Positions 17,208-25,775 of a DNA stretch of 64,000 nt are shown piece by piece. The stretch's first letter is position 1; the number at the start of each line of letters is the position of its first letter. The DNA comes from Streptomyces sp. CBMA291 (GTDB lineage Bacteria; Actinomycetota; Actinomycetes; Streptomycetales; Streptomycetaceae). The stretch lies in assembly GCF_014596525.1 (NCBI RefSeq), contig NZ_MSJP01000111.1:1-64000 (forward strand), given 5' to 3'. The notes under the pieces are model-generated. The model searched no databases. It had not been told where the DNA came from and saw only the letters and a program-made list of their open reading frames with translations. The translations under genes were made by a program, and so were the position numbers.

Positions 17208-17342
17208 GCCCGAAGAAGGGCGATCGCGTCAGCGTGCCACCAGGTCACAAGCGGTGGCCGCGTGCGCTGTCCGGTCAGCCCTGAGACATCGACCGTCGTT
17301 CTGGTCCACGCGTCCACTCGGCACCGGAAGGACACTGAACAG
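17204..17342 (+). pseudogene. Toxin pseudogene (RelE/ParE-like) with internal deletion
   Basis: A frame starting at GTG 17204, coupled to the antitoxin-like gene, reads VSPKKGDRVSVPPGHK and soon stops. In another frame, starting near 17250, the sequence reads VTSGGRVRCPVSPETSTVVLVHASTRHRKDTE. These are, respectively, the usual first dozen residues and the last thirty residues of actinobacterial toxins of about 120 aa (..PRRGDRVAPP... and ...EVTGGGRVWY...RTVWLVHAS..HPKATE). About 70 codons in between are missing and the frame is shifted. A functional toxin cannot be made. Match to the toxin pattern is from memory, not a search. Confidence 0.6.
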
Positions 17343-17415
17343 CTCGTCCCTCCCGTGCGGCACGGGGCCGGCCGAAAGGCCGGACCCCACGCCCGTATGT
17401 CCATCCGGCTCGCTC

Positions 17416-18588
17416 TCAGCGGGCCAGCCGGCCGAGGCGCTCGACCGCCTCCTGCAATACGTCCTTCCGCTTGCAGAAGGCGAAGCGGACGAAGGGGCCT
17501 CCGGCCTCCTGGTCGTCGTAGAAGACGGCGTTGGGGATGGCGACGACCCCGGCGCGCTCGGGCAGGGAGCGGCAGAAGGCGAAGCCGTCGTCGGTGCCGA
17601 GCGGGCGGATGTCGGTGGTGACGAAGTAGGTTCCCGCCGGGCGGTAGACCTCGAACCCGGCGGCGGCGAGGCCCTCGCTCAGCAGGTCCCGCTTGGCGGC
17701 GAGGTCGGCGCGCAGCCCGTCGAAGTAGGCGGCGGGAAGCCGCAGCGCCTCGGCGACGGCGTACTGGAACGGCCCGCCGGAGACATAGGTCAGGAACTGC
17801 TTGGCGGAGCGGACGGCGGTGGTGAGCGCGGGGCTCGCGGTGGTCCAGCCGACCTTCCAGCCGGTGAACGAGAACGTCTTGCCGGCCGACCCGATGGTGA
17901 CGGTCCGCTCCCGCATCCCGGGCAGGCTCGCGATCGGGATGTGGACGGTGTCGTCGTAGACCAGGTGCTCGTAGACCTCGTCGGTGACGACGAGCAGGTC
18001 CCGCTCGACGGCCAGCTCGGCGATCGCGGTCAGCTCGGCCCGGGTGAGGACGGTGCCGGTGGGGTTGTGCGGCGTGTTGAGGAGGATCAGCCGGGTCCGG
18101 TCGGTGACGGCGGCACGCAGTTCGTCGAGGTCGAGGACGTAGGCGCCCTCGCGGGGGCGGAGCGTGACGGGGACCCTGGTCCCGCCCGCGAGCGCGATGC
18201 AGGCGGCGTACGAGTCGTAGTACGGCTCCAGGGCGATCACCTCGTCCCCCGGCTCGACGAGGGCGAGCAGCGACGCCGCGATGGCCTCGGTGGCGCCCGT
18301 CGTGACCAGGACCTCGGTGTCGGGGTCGTACGCGAGGCCGTACCGCTCGTGCTGGTGGTCGGCGATCGCGGTGCGCAGCTCGGGGACGCCGGGACCGGGC
18401 GGGTACTGGTTGCCCCGGCCGTCCCGCAGCGCGCGGACGGCCGCCTCCCGAACCTCCTCGGGCCCGTCGGTGTCGGGGAAGCCCTGGCCGAGGTTGATGG
18501 CCCCGGTCCGGGTGGCGAGCGCGGACATCTCGGCGAAGATGGTGGTGCCGAAGGGGGCCAGACGTCGGTTCAGCAACGGTCGTTTCAT
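17416..18588 (-). CDS. PLP-dependent aminotransferase (AspC / kynurenine aminotransferase-like)
   Basis: 390-residue class I aminotransferase. Recognisable segments are GAINLGQGFPD, NQYPPGPGVPELR, LNTPHNPTGTVL, VVTDEVYEHLVYD and the PLP lysine in GSAGKTFSFTGWKVGW, with the phosphate-binding arginine region and NAVFYDD toward the C-terminus. The pattern resembles methionine/glutamine/kynurenine aminotransferases; the substrate cannot be fixed. The ATG at 18588 has AGGA eight bases upstream; another ATG three codons earlier lacks a spaced site. Monocistronic, convergent with the decayed toxin. A kynurenine operon lies 12 kb away, but no direct link is shown. Confidence 0.9.
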   Translation of the reverse strand: MKRPLLNRRLAPFGTTIFAEMSALATRTGAINLGQGFPDTDGPEEVREAAVRALRDGRGNQYPPGPGVPELRTAIADHQHERYGLAYDPDTEVLVTTGATEAIAASLLALVEPGDEVIALEPYYDSYAACIALAGGTRVPVTLRPREGAYVLDLDELRAAVTDRTRLILLNTPHNPTGTVLTRAELTAIAELAVERDLLVVTDEVYEHLVYDDTVHIPIASLPGMRERTVTIGSAGKTFSFTGWKVGWTTASPALTTAVRSAKQFLTYVSGGPFQYAVAEALRLPAAYFDGLRADLAAKRDLLSEGLAAAGFEVYRPAGTYFVTTDIRPLGTDDGFAFCRSLPERAGVVAIPNAVFYDDQEAGGPFVRFAFCKRKDVLQEAVERLGRLAR

Positions 18589-18686
18589 ACGGTTCATCCT
18601 GGAGCCAAGCTCTGGACTTGCTCAAGTGCGCTTCGGCGGGGAGCCCGCCGGGCATCTCCCTCGCACAGAAGAACGGGGGATTAGTC

Positions 18687-18998
18687 GTGGGAATCTTCAT
18701 TGCCGTCATGGGGGGTGTGGTCCTCGTCGGTTTCGTCGCCGCCGCCAGGGAGCGGCGGGCTTACGCCCGGCGCGTCCGGAAGCTGCGCGGGTACGGCGGG
18801 CGGCCGGTGCAGCGGGGCGGGAGCGGGCGCGGGAGCGGGCGCCGGTCGACGAAGCGGCGCGGCGGAAGCTCCGACGGGGGCGGCGGCTGGCTCGGCGGCG
18901 ACAGCGGGGGCGGGCATTCCTGCGGGGGCGGGCACTCCTGCGGCGGCGGAAGCTCCTGCGGTTCCGGCGGCTGCGGGGGTGGCTGCGGCGGGAGTTGA
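18687..18998 (+). CDS. Small membrane protein with Gly/Ser/Cys-rich tail
   Basis: 103 residues from GTG 18687, which follows GGGGGA. One hydrophobic segment (GIFIAVMGGVVLVGFVAA) is followed by a basic stretch (RERRAYARRVRKLRGYGGR). A Gly/Ser/His/Cys-rich tail with repeated GGHSCGGG, SSCGSGGCGGG units follows, seven cysteines in 30 residues. Small proteins with this layout are common in Streptomyces and of unknown role; the tail could bind metal. The gene sits between two unrelated genes. Confidence 0.65.
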   Translation: MGIFIAVMGGVVLVGFVAAARERRAYARRVRKLRGYGGRPVQRGGSGRGSGRRSTKRRGGSSDGGGGWLGGDSGGGHSCGGGHSCGGGSSCGSGGCGGGCGGS

Positions 18999-19264
18999 GC
19001 GGGGTGCGGGGGCGACTGCGGGGGCGGCTCATCGGCCGCCCAGGGTTGAACAGTTGAACTGTGGGGACCCCTAAGGAGTTGGAAAACACGGCAAGTTGGG
19101 CAAAACCGCTGCGAGTTGAACGGCGTCCGTGGTTCTCTCGCTCCTGACAGAAACAGCCCTCGGACCGTGTGTGGACCCGAGCCGGCGATTCCCCACTCCC
19201 GGAGAAATTCCTTCTCCGGGGCGCCCCCGGCCCACCCGTCAAACCGTGTTTGCGGAGCCGACCC

Positions 19265-19783
19265 ATGCTCACCACCCTGAAGACCTCCTACACCGACACC
19301 CGCGCGGCCGATCTGGCCTGGGCGCTCGGACGTGAACCGCTGCCCGCCCTGGCCGTGCTCGATCTCGAACTGGCGGGTGTAACCCTCCAGTTGAGGCTGC
19401 TCGGCGCCTCACATCAGGTCCTCCTCGAAGAGGAGGGCCGCACCTGTTCGGAGACCGTCGCCTGCATGCCCGGCAGCAGTACCCCGCTGCCGCTCGGCGT
19501 CTCCAAGCGCGTCGGCGCGTGGGAATACGAGTTCGCCGCCCGCGTGGAGACCCTCTCGCCCGGCTCCTTCGCGGGCCGGGCGCAGGAGTTACTCGCGCTC
19601 GTCGCCGACCATCCCCATGGGCTCGCGGGAACCTTCCCCGGCTCCCCCCACGCCTTCACCGCGATGCTGGCGCAGCGTCACGAAGGGCAGGTGCGCTGGC
19701 GGACCTGGCACGCCTACCCGCAGGAAGGGCAGTTGGTGGTGACCAGGACCCGGATCGGCGCCCGTATGCCCGCGACACTCTGA
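19265..19783 (+). CDS. DUF2617-family protein with a TTA codon
   Basis: 172 residues of the DUF2617 type: MLTTLKTSYTDTRAADLAWALG, VLDLELAGVTLQLRLLGASHQV, VGAWEYEFAARVE and HAFTAMLAQRHEGQVRWRTWHAYP. Function unknown; conserved in Streptomyces. Leucine 109 is encoded by TTA (19589-19591), the rarest codon in this genus, read only by the bldA tRNA, so translation should depend on development. The preceding 266 bases have no gene but contain several AGTTG/GTTGAAC words (19046-19125) in a less GC-rich stretch, likely promoter DNA. The ATG at 19265 is the only in-frame start consistent with the family N-terminus. Confidence 0.85.
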   Translation: MLTTLKTSYTDTRAADLAWALGREPLPALAVLDLELAGVTLQLRLLGASHQVLLEEEGRTCSETVACMPGSSTPLPLGVSKRVGAWEYEFAARVETLSPGSFAGRAQELLALVADHPHGLAGTFPGSPHAFTAMLAQRHEGQVRWRTWHAYPQEGQLVVTRTRIGARMPATL

Positions 19784-19857
19784 TGCGCCCCCGAAAGCCC
19801 CAGATGCACTCGTGTGGGTGACGAAGGGTGCCAGGATAGTGACGTAGCGTTACGGTC

Positions 19858-21657
19858 ATGATCGAGCCGACCGTGACCACGCCCTCCACGAGGGTGCGGC
19901 GGGCGCCCGTGCGGCGGCCCGAGCCCCCGCGCGGCGCGGTGCGGTTCCCGGTCCTCGCGGTCGTCTTCGTCTGCGCCGCCTGCGGCCTGGTCTACGAACT
20001 CGAACTCGTCGCGCTCGCCTCCTACTTGATCGGCGACTCGGTCACCCAGGCCTCCGTCGTACTCTCCGTGATGGTCTTCGCCATGGGGGTGGGCTCGCTC
20101 CTCGCCAAGCGGCTGCGCTGCCGCGCCGCCGTCGGCTTCGGCCTGGTGGAGGCGGCGCTCGCGCTCGTCGGCGGCTGCTCGGCGATGGTGCTCTACGCGG
20201 CCTTCGCCTGGCTCGGCGAAGCGCGGTACGTCCTCGTGGCGTTCTCGCTCGCCATCGGGGTGCTCATCGGGGCCGAGATCCCGCTGCTCATGTCCCTCAT
20301 CCAGCGGGCCGGAAGCCCGGAGGGACGGCAGGGCCGCGCGGGCCGCACCTGGCGCCCCGGCCGGGCCGGGCGCCTGGGCGGGGCGGGGCGAACGGCGGGG
20401 GCGGGGCGGCCGGGCGGGGCCGGGCGCGGTGGCCGGGCCGGGCGGAAGGCGTCCTCGGCGGAGCAGGACGCGGCGGGCACCGTCGCCGACCTCTTCGCCG
20501 CCGACTACGTCGGCGCGCTGGTCGGCGGTCTCGCCTTCCCCTTCCTGCTGCTGCCCTGGCTCGGGCAGCTCACCGCCGCCCTCGTCACCGGGGCCGTCAA
20601 CACGGTCGCGGGCGGCGGGCTCGTCCTCTGGGTCTTCCGCCGGGACCTCACCACCCGCTCCCGGGCCCTGCTCGTCGCCGTGAGCGTGGGGGTCCTCGCC
20701 GTCCTCGCCACCGCCACCGTCCTCGTCGCCGACTTCGAACAGGCCGCCCGCCGCGCGGTCTACGGCGACCGGGTCCGGGTCGCCCTCCACACCGGCCTCC
20801 AGGAAGTGGTGGTCACCGGTGGCGCCGACGAACCGCCCGATCTCTTCCTCGACGGACGGCTGCGGGTCGCGGGCCAGGACGAGTACCGCTACCACGAAGC
20901 CCTCGTCCACCCCGCGATGAACGGCCCCCACGCCCGCGTCCTGATCGTCGGCGGCGGCGACGGCATGGCCGCCCGCGAAGTCCTGCGCTACCCGGACGTG
21001 CGCGCGGTCACCCTCGTCGAACTCGACCCGGGCGTCGTCCGGCTCGCCGCCACCGATCCGGCACTCGTCCGGCTCAACGCGCACGCCTTCCGCGACCCCC
21101 GCGTCCGCGTCGTCCACGCCGATGCCTTCGGCTGGCTCCGAGGCTCCGCCGCGCGTGTGCAGGAACGGTACGACGTGGTGATCTCCGATCTGCCCGACCC
21201 CGGCATCACCCCCAGCACCAAGCTGTACTCGGAGGAGTTCTACGGCCTCGCGGCCCAACTGCTCACCCCCTCCGGACGGCTCGTCGTGCACGCCGGATCC
21301 GTCGCCGACCGGCCCCGCACCTACTGGACCGTCGAGGCCACCCTGCGCGCGGCGGGCTTCGCCGTCAGCCCGTACAGCGCCGCCGGACGCACCCCCGGCT
21401 TCGCGGCGGGCCCCGACCGCCCCGACCGAGCCGAGCGCGCCGCCGGGTCCGGCCGGAGCCCCGGCGACTGGGGCTTCCTCCTGGCCGTCCCCGCCCGGCC
21501 CGGCGACCCGCCGCCCCCGCTCGGACTCGCCGTCGACGCGCCCCGGCTCCGCTCCCTCGGCCCCGGCGGCCTCACCGCCGCCGCCCGCCGCGCCGAACGG
21601 GCCAGAGGCACGCCGCTGCCGCCGTCGACCCTGGTGCACCCCCGGTACGGCGGGTGA
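19858..21657 (+). CDS. Membrane spermidine-synthase-like protein
   Basis: 599 residues. N-terminal and central parts contain about seven hydrophobic helices (FPVLAVVFVCAACGLVYELELVALASYLIGDSVTQAS and others). The C-terminal half, about 290-510, is a spermidine/spermine synthase domain with DEYRYHEALVHPAM, VLIVGGGDGMAAREVLRY, VTLVELDPGVV and DVVISDLPDP. Whether it makes polyamines or methylates/aminopropylates another acceptor is unknown. Residues ~152-200 between helices are an inserted Gly/Arg-rich stretch (GRAGR, GGAGR units) not seen in typical members. An N-terminal Arg/Pro-rich leader follows ATG 19858. Monocistronic, terminator at 21675. Confidence 0.85.
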   Translation: MIEPTVTTPSTRVRRAPVRRPEPPRGAVRFPVLAVVFVCAACGLVYELELVALASYLIGDSVTQASVVLSVMVFAMGVGSLLAKRLRCRAAVGFGLVEAALALVGGCSAMVLYAAFAWLGEARYVLVAFSLAIGVLIGAEIPLLMSLIQRAGSPEGRQGRAGRTWRPGRAGRLGGAGRTAGAGRPGGAGRGGRAGRKASSAEQDAAGTVADLFAADYVGALVGGLAFPFLLLPWLGQLTAALVTGAVNTVAGGGLVLWVFRRDLTTRSRALLVAVSVGVLAVLATATVLVADFEQAARRAVYGDRVRVALHTGLQEVVVTGGADEPPDLFLDGRLRVAGQDEYRYHEALVHPAMNGPHARVLIVGGGDGMAAREVLRYPDVRAVTLVELDPGVVRLAATDPALVRLNAHAFRDPRVRVVHADAFGWLRGSAARVQERYDVVISDLPDPGITPSTKLYSEEFYGLAAQLLTPSGRLVVHAGSVADRPRTYWTVEATLRAAGFAVSPYSAAGRTPGFAAGPDRPDRAERAAGSGRSPGDWGFLLAVPARPGDPPPPLGLAVDAPRLRSLGPGGLTAAARRAERARGTPLPPSTLVHPRYGG

Positions 21658-21674
21658 GGGGGGCTCTCCCGGGC

Positions 21675-21705
21675 CGGTACGGGGCTCCGGACGGGCCCCG
21701 TACCG
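21675..21705 (+). terminator. Terminator
   Basis: Perfect 11-bp stem CGGTACGGGGC (21675-21685) with 21695-21705 and a 9-base loop, 18 bases after the spermidine-synthase-like gene. Confidence 0.8.
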
Positions 21706-21760
21706 CCCGGGGCGGACAAACAGGCGACGTCAGGCCCCGCGCTGAGTAGGCTCGGCTTCC

Positions 21761-22909
21761 ATGGAGCATGAGGTGTTCGTTCCGGTCCCGGCCGAGGTCC
21801 TGCGCGTGACGCTCACCGACCCCGACCGGGTGGTGCGCTGCGTCCCCGGCCTCCAGCGGGACGCCGACGCGCAGGCGGGCCCCCTCACGGGCCGGCTCAG
21901 GGTGCGGATCGGCGGCAACACCATCACCTACCGGGGCACCCTGACGATCGCCGAGCGGGACGGCGCGGTCGTCTACGAGGGCCAGGGCACCGAGGCCCGG
22001 GGCAAGGGCACCGCCGCCGGGACCCTCACCCTCGCCCTCGCCCCGGCGGACGGCGGCACCCGACTGCGCGTCACCGGCACCCTGACCGCCGAGGGCCGCC
22101 TCGCCGAAGCCACCCCGGACGCCCGCTCCACGACGGCCGCCCGCCTGCTGAACCGTTTCGTGGAGGCGGCGACGGCGATGTCGGAGGGTGCGGCGAAGCC
22201 GGGAGGGTCGGAAGGGGCGGGAGTGGCTGCCGGGGGAGTGTCCGGTGGGGGAGCGGCCGATGAGGGAGTGGCCGGTTCCGGTGGGCGCCCTGACGGCGAC
22301 TCCTTCGCAGGGTCCGATGCGCGCGATGTCGGCGCTGACGGCTCTGACGCTGTCGATGCCGGGGCTGACGGCGTCGATGTCGGCTCTGACGGCGTTGACG
22401 ACGGTGCTGTTGGCGTCGCGAACGGTGCTGATGGTGCTGATGGTGCCGCTGACGAAACTGACGAAACTGACGGAGCCGACGGAGCCGACGGAGCCGACAG
22501 AGCCGCCGGAGCCGACCATGTCGGCGAGGGCTCGGACGACACCGACCGCGCAGACACCCCCGCCTCCGACCCTGCCCCTGCCCCCGACCCCGACTCCACT
22601 CCCGGCTCCGTCTTCGACGCCCCCGTCCCGCCCTCCTCCCTCGATCCGCTCCTCGGTGAGGACTTCGGCGGGGCCTCCCTGGAGTTCCCCTCTCCGCCGC
22701 CCGCCGCCGAGGCGGCCCACGCGCGCCGGACGATGATCGGCCGGAGCGCCGAGGAGGTCGACCACGCCCCGCCGCGCGGCCGGTACGCCCCCGTGCCCGC
22801 GCCGGAGACGGGCAGCGCCGGGGCCGCCCTGCGCTGGATCGCGCCCGCCGCCGTCCTCGCCCTGGCCTCCGCCGTCGTCATCGGCCGGGCCCTGCGCCGC
22901 CGCCGCTGA
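21761..22909 (+). CDS. SRPBCC (CoxG-like) protein with Asp/Gly-rich repeats and a C-terminal anchor
   Basis: 382 residues. The first ~145 form an SRPBCC lipid-binding-type domain of the CO-dehydrogenase subunit G (CoxG) kind: VFVPVPAEVLRVTLTDPDRVVRCVPGLQ, ITYRGTLTIAERDG, ATPDARSTTAARLLNRFVEAA. Residues ~150-290 are low complexity, with D-G-A/V-D repeats (DGSDAVDAGADGVDV, ADETDETDGADGADGADR). A single hydrophobic C-terminal helix (WIAPAAVLALASAVVIG) followed by Arg residues would anchor it in the membrane. CoxG homologues attach molybdenum hydroxylases to the membrane, but no such enzyme is nearby. Codon repeats suggest slippage expansion. Confidence 0.8.
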   Translation: MEHEVFVPVPAEVLRVTLTDPDRVVRCVPGLQRDADAQAGPLTGRLRVRIGGNTITYRGTLTIAERDGAVVYEGQGTEARGKGTAAGTLTLALAPADGGTRLRVTGTLTAEGRLAEATPDARSTTAARLLNRFVEAATAMSEGAAKPGGSEGAGVAAGGVSGGGAADEGVAGSGGRPDGDSFAGSDARDVGADGSDAVDAGADGVDVGSDGVDDGAVGVANGADGADGAADETDETDGADGADGADRAAGADHVGEGSDDTDRADTPASDPAPAPDPDSTPGSVFDAPVPPSSLDPLLGEDFGGASLEFPSPPPAAEAAHARRTMIGRSAEEVDHAPPRGRYAPVPAPETGSAGAALRWIAPAAVLALASAVVIGRALRRRR

Positions 22910-23039
22910 CCCGGACCGGGATACGCCGGGGGCGGCGCGGCTCCGGACCTGGATACGCCGGACGGCACGGCGCGGGCGACGCCGGGGCCCCCGGAGCGGG
23001 GCTTCCCCCTCCGGGCCCCCGCACGATTAGGGTCGGGGG

Positions 23040-23831
23040 GTGAGCATGCAGACGCGTTTGACGGCGGGCGACGCCGAGTTGACCATCAACCCCGAGCACG
23101 GCGGCCGGATCGAGAGCCTGCGGATCGGCGGCACCGAGGTGCTGCGCCAGGGCGAACGGTTCGGAAGCTTCCCGATGGTGCCCTGGTGCGGGCGGACCGA
23201 GAACGGGCGCTTCCGCGACGGCGCGACCGTCCATCAGCTGCCGGTCAACGCGCCCCCGCACGCCATCCACGGCACCGTCCGCGACCTGGCCTGGAAGACG
23301 GCGCGGAGCTCCGCGACCGAGACCGTCCTCACCTGCGAGCTGGACGACCCCTGGCCGTACCGGGGCCGGGTCACCCAGATTTTCGAGCTGGCCGAGGACT
23401 CCCTCACCCTGACGTTCGGGGTGGAGACGTACGAGGACTCCTTCCCGGCCCAGGCGGGCTGGCACCCCTGGTTCCTGCGCAACCTCGGGCAGGGCGGCCA
23501 GGACGTGTCCCTCGGCTTCGACCCCGCCTGGCAGGAGGAGCGCGGCGAGAACCACCTGCCCACCAGGCGCCGTATCGACCCGCTCCCCGGCCCCTGGGAC
23601 GACTGCTTCGGGATGCCCGACGGAGTCGACGTCACCCTCACCTGGCCGGAGGAGCTGGAGCTGCGGGTCACCAGCCGCACCCCCTGGGTCGTGGTCTACG
23701 ACGAACAGCGGGAGGCCGTCTGCGTGGAGCCGCAGTCCGGTCCCCCGAACGGCCTCAACACCCACCCGCGTCTGGTCACCCCGATCGACCCGCTGGAGGT
23801 CGCGAGCACCTGGCGCTGGCGTCGGCTCTGA
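23040..23831 (+). CDS. Aldose 1-epimerase (galactose mutarotase type)
   Basis: 263 residues. Matches the aldose epimerase fold: ELTINPEHGGRIESLRIGG, FGSFPMVPWCGRTENGRF, PPHAIHGTVRD with the catalytic histidine, GWHPWFLRN and a final WVVVYDEQREAVCVEPQSGPPNGLN segment with the catalytic Glu. It interconverts alpha and beta anomers of hexoses. The GTG at 23040 is followed two codons later by an ATG (23046) that could also be used. The pyrE gene starts 23 bases downstream, so cotranscription is possible. The substrate range is unknown. Confidence 0.88.
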   Translation: MSMQTRLTAGDAELTINPEHGGRIESLRIGGTEVLRQGERFGSFPMVPWCGRTENGRFRDGATVHQLPVNAPPHAIHGTVRDLAWKTARSSATETVLTCELDDPWPYRGRVTQIFELAEDSLTLTFGVETYEDSFPAQAGWHPWFLRNLGQGGQDVSLGFDPAWQEERGENHLPTRRRIDPLPGPWDDCFGMPDGVDVTLTWPEELELRVTSRTPWVVVYDEQREAVCVEPQSGPPNGLNTHPRLVTPIDPLEVASTWRWRRL

Positions 23832-23854
23832 GCAGCGCCCTCTAAGCTCGGGGC

Positions 23855-24394
23855 ATGACTGACGTACGCGCTGAGCTGCTCCAGCAGATCAAGGACAAGG
23901 CCGTGGTGCACGGCAAGGTGACCCTCTCCTCGGGTCTGGAAGCCGACTACTACATCGACCTGCGCCGGATCACGCTGGACGGCGAGGCCGCGCCGATGGT
24001 GGGTCAGGTCATGCTCGACCTCACGGCCGACCTGGACTTCGACTGCGTCGGCGGGCTGACCCTGGGCGCCGACCCGGTGGCCACCTCGATGCTGCACGCC
24101 TCCGCCGCGCGCGGACAGCGCCTCGACGCCTTCGTCGTCCGCAAGGCGCAGAAGGCGCACGGCATGCAGCGCCGGATCGAGGGCACCGACGTCAAGGGCC
24201 GTCGCTGCCTGGTCGTCGAGGACACCTCGACCACGGGCGGTTCGCCGCTGACCGCCGTCGAGGCGGTCCGTGAGGCCGGGGGCGAGGTCGTGGCCGTGGC
24301 GACGATCGTGGACCGGGGCGCCGCCGACGCGATCGCGGGCGCGGGCCTGACGTACCTCACCGGCTACCGGCTGGGCGATCTCGGCCTGGGCTGA
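23855..24394 (+). CDS. pyrE: Orotate phosphoribosyltransferase
   Basis: 179 residues, usual length. Converts orotate and PRPP to OMP in pyrimidine synthesis. Key parts: SSGLEADYYIDLRRITLD, VGGLTLGADPVATSM, DAFVVRKAQKAHGM and the PRPP loop CLVVEDTSTTGGS near residue 110. Start ATG 23855. The stop is followed, 100 bases on, by the perfect palindrome that contains parS and could serve as its terminator. Confidence 0.96.
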   Translation: MTDVRAELLQQIKDKAVVHGKVTLSSGLEADYYIDLRRITLDGEAAPMVGQVMLDLTADLDFDCVGGLTLGADPVATSMLHASAARGQRLDAFVVRKAQKAHGMQRRIEGTDVKGRRCLVVEDTSTTGGSPLTAVEAVREAGGEVVAVATIVDRGAADAIAGAGLTYLTGYRLGDLGLG

Positions 24395-24493
24395 CGGCCG
24401 AGGACCCGGGCCGATGGCCTGGGCTAACGGCGGAGAAGTGGTGACTTAGGTCCCGGACCCTCCCGAGGGTGATCCTGACCTGCGGTTTTGTCC

Positions 24494-24529
24494 AAGGGCG
24501 GGGTGTTTCACGTGAAACACCCCGCCCTT
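24494..24529. promoter_or_regulatory. parS site at the centre of a 36-bp perfect palindrome
   Basis: The 36-base perfect palindrome centres on TGTTTCACGTGAAACA (24504-24519), the full Streptomyces/Bacillus parS consensus bound by ParB. Flanking GGGCGGGG/CCCCGCCC arms extend it into a strong hairpin with CAAG before and TTTG after. It sits between pyrE and fba and can also act as a terminator for pyrE. Most parS sites in Streptomyces cluster around oriC, so this argues for a chromosome-core position. Confidence 0.95.
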
Positions 24530-24648
24530 TGGCGTACGGGCCCGTGGGAGCCCGTACAAGAGTCTGGAAGGATGGGGGTGACGATGACGTCGCCCCCAGG
24601 TCAGGGACAGCAGTAGCACACACCCCGCACATCACAAGGAGCGGACGA

Positions 24649-25671
24649 ATGCCCATCGCAACCCCCGAGGTCTACAACGAGATGCTCGACCGGGCGAAGG
24701 CAGGCAAGTTCGCCTACCCGGCCATCAACGTGACCTCGTCCCAGACCCTGCACGCCGCCCTCCGTGGCTTCGCGGAGGCCGAGAGCGACGGCATCATCCA
24801 GATCTCGACCGGTGGAGCCGAGTTCCTGGGCGGCCAGTACAACAAGGACATGGTCACGGGCGCCGTCGCCCTGGCCGAGTTCGCGCACATCGTCGCCGCG
24901 AAGTACGACATCACGGTCGCGCTGCACACCGACCACTGCCCGAAGGACAAGCTGGACGGCTACGTGCGTCCGCTGCTCGACGTCTCCGCCGAGCGCGTGG
25001 CCCGTGGCGAGAACCCGCTGTTCCAGTCGCACATGTGGGACGGCTCCGCCGAGACCCTCGCGGACAACCTGGCCATCGGCCAGGAGCTGCTCGCGAAGGC
25101 CGCCGCCGCCAAGATCATCCTTGAGGTCGAGATCACCCCGACCGGCGGCGAGGAGGACGGCGTCAGCCACGAGATCAACGACGAGCTGTACACCACCGTC
25201 GACGACGCCATCCGCACCGCCGAGGCCCTCGGCCTGGGCGAGAAGGGCCGCTACCTGCTGGCCGCGTCCTTCGGCAACGTCCACGGCGTCTACAAGCCGG
25301 GCAACGTCGTGCTCCGCCCCGAGCTGCTCAAGGACCTCCAGGCGGGCGTCGGGGCCAAGTACGGCAAGGCCGACCCGTTCGACTTCGTCTTCCACGGCGG
25401 CTCGGGCTCCACGGCCGAGGAGATCGCCACCGCCCTTGAGAACGGCGTCGTGAAGATGAACCTCGACACCGACACCCAGTACGCCTTCACCCGTCCGGTC
25501 GTGGACCACGTGTTCCGCAACTACGACGGCGTCCTGAAGGTCGACGGCGAGGTCGGCACCAAGTCGACCTACGACCCGCGCACCTGGGGCAAGCTGGCCG
25601 AGGCCGGCATGGCCGCCCGTGTGACCGAGGCGTGCGCCGCGCTGCGCTCGACCGGCACCAAGCTGAAGTAA
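24649..25671 (+). CDS. fba: Fructose-bisphosphate aldolase, class II
   Basis: 340 residues. Zinc-dependent aldolase splitting fructose-1,6-bisphosphate in glycolysis. Motifs: PAINVTSSQTLHAAL, ALHTDHCPKDKLDGYV with zinc-binding histidine, EVEITPTGGEEDGVSHE, FGNVHGVYKPGNV, FDFVFHGGSGST and VVKMNLDTDTQYAFTRPV. The ATG at 24649 follows AAGGAG at seven bases; an earlier in-frame GTG-rich extension through the palindrome is rejected. Its terminator follows at 25708. Confidence 0.97.
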   Translation: MPIATPEVYNEMLDRAKAGKFAYPAINVTSSQTLHAALRGFAEAESDGIIQISTGGAEFLGGQYNKDMVTGAVALAEFAHIVAAKYDITVALHTDHCPKDKLDGYVRPLLDVSAERVARGENPLFQSHMWDGSAETLADNLAIGQELLAKAAAAKIILEVEITPTGGEEDGVSHEINDELYTTVDDAIRTAEALGLGEKGRYLLAASFGNVHGVYKPGNVVLRPELLKDLQAGVGAKYGKADPFDFVFHGGSGSTAEEIATALENGVVKMNLDTDTQYAFTRPVVDHVFRNYDGVLKVDGEVGTKSTYDPRTWGKLAEAGMAARVTEACAALRSTGTKLK

Positions 25672-25707
25672 TCACCAAGCAGACAGGGCGCGGTGAGCGT
25701 CTGAGCG

Positions 25708-25739
25708 AAGGGCCCGGCACCGAGAGGCGCCGGGCCCTT
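25708..25739 (+). terminator. Terminator of fba
   Basis: Perfect 11-bp stem AAGGGCCCGGC (25708-25718) with 25729-25739, 10-base loop, 36 bases after the stop. Confidence 0.88.
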
Positions 25740-25775
25740 CGTGTGCCGACAGGCGCGTCGACAGGGAGGGACGGC

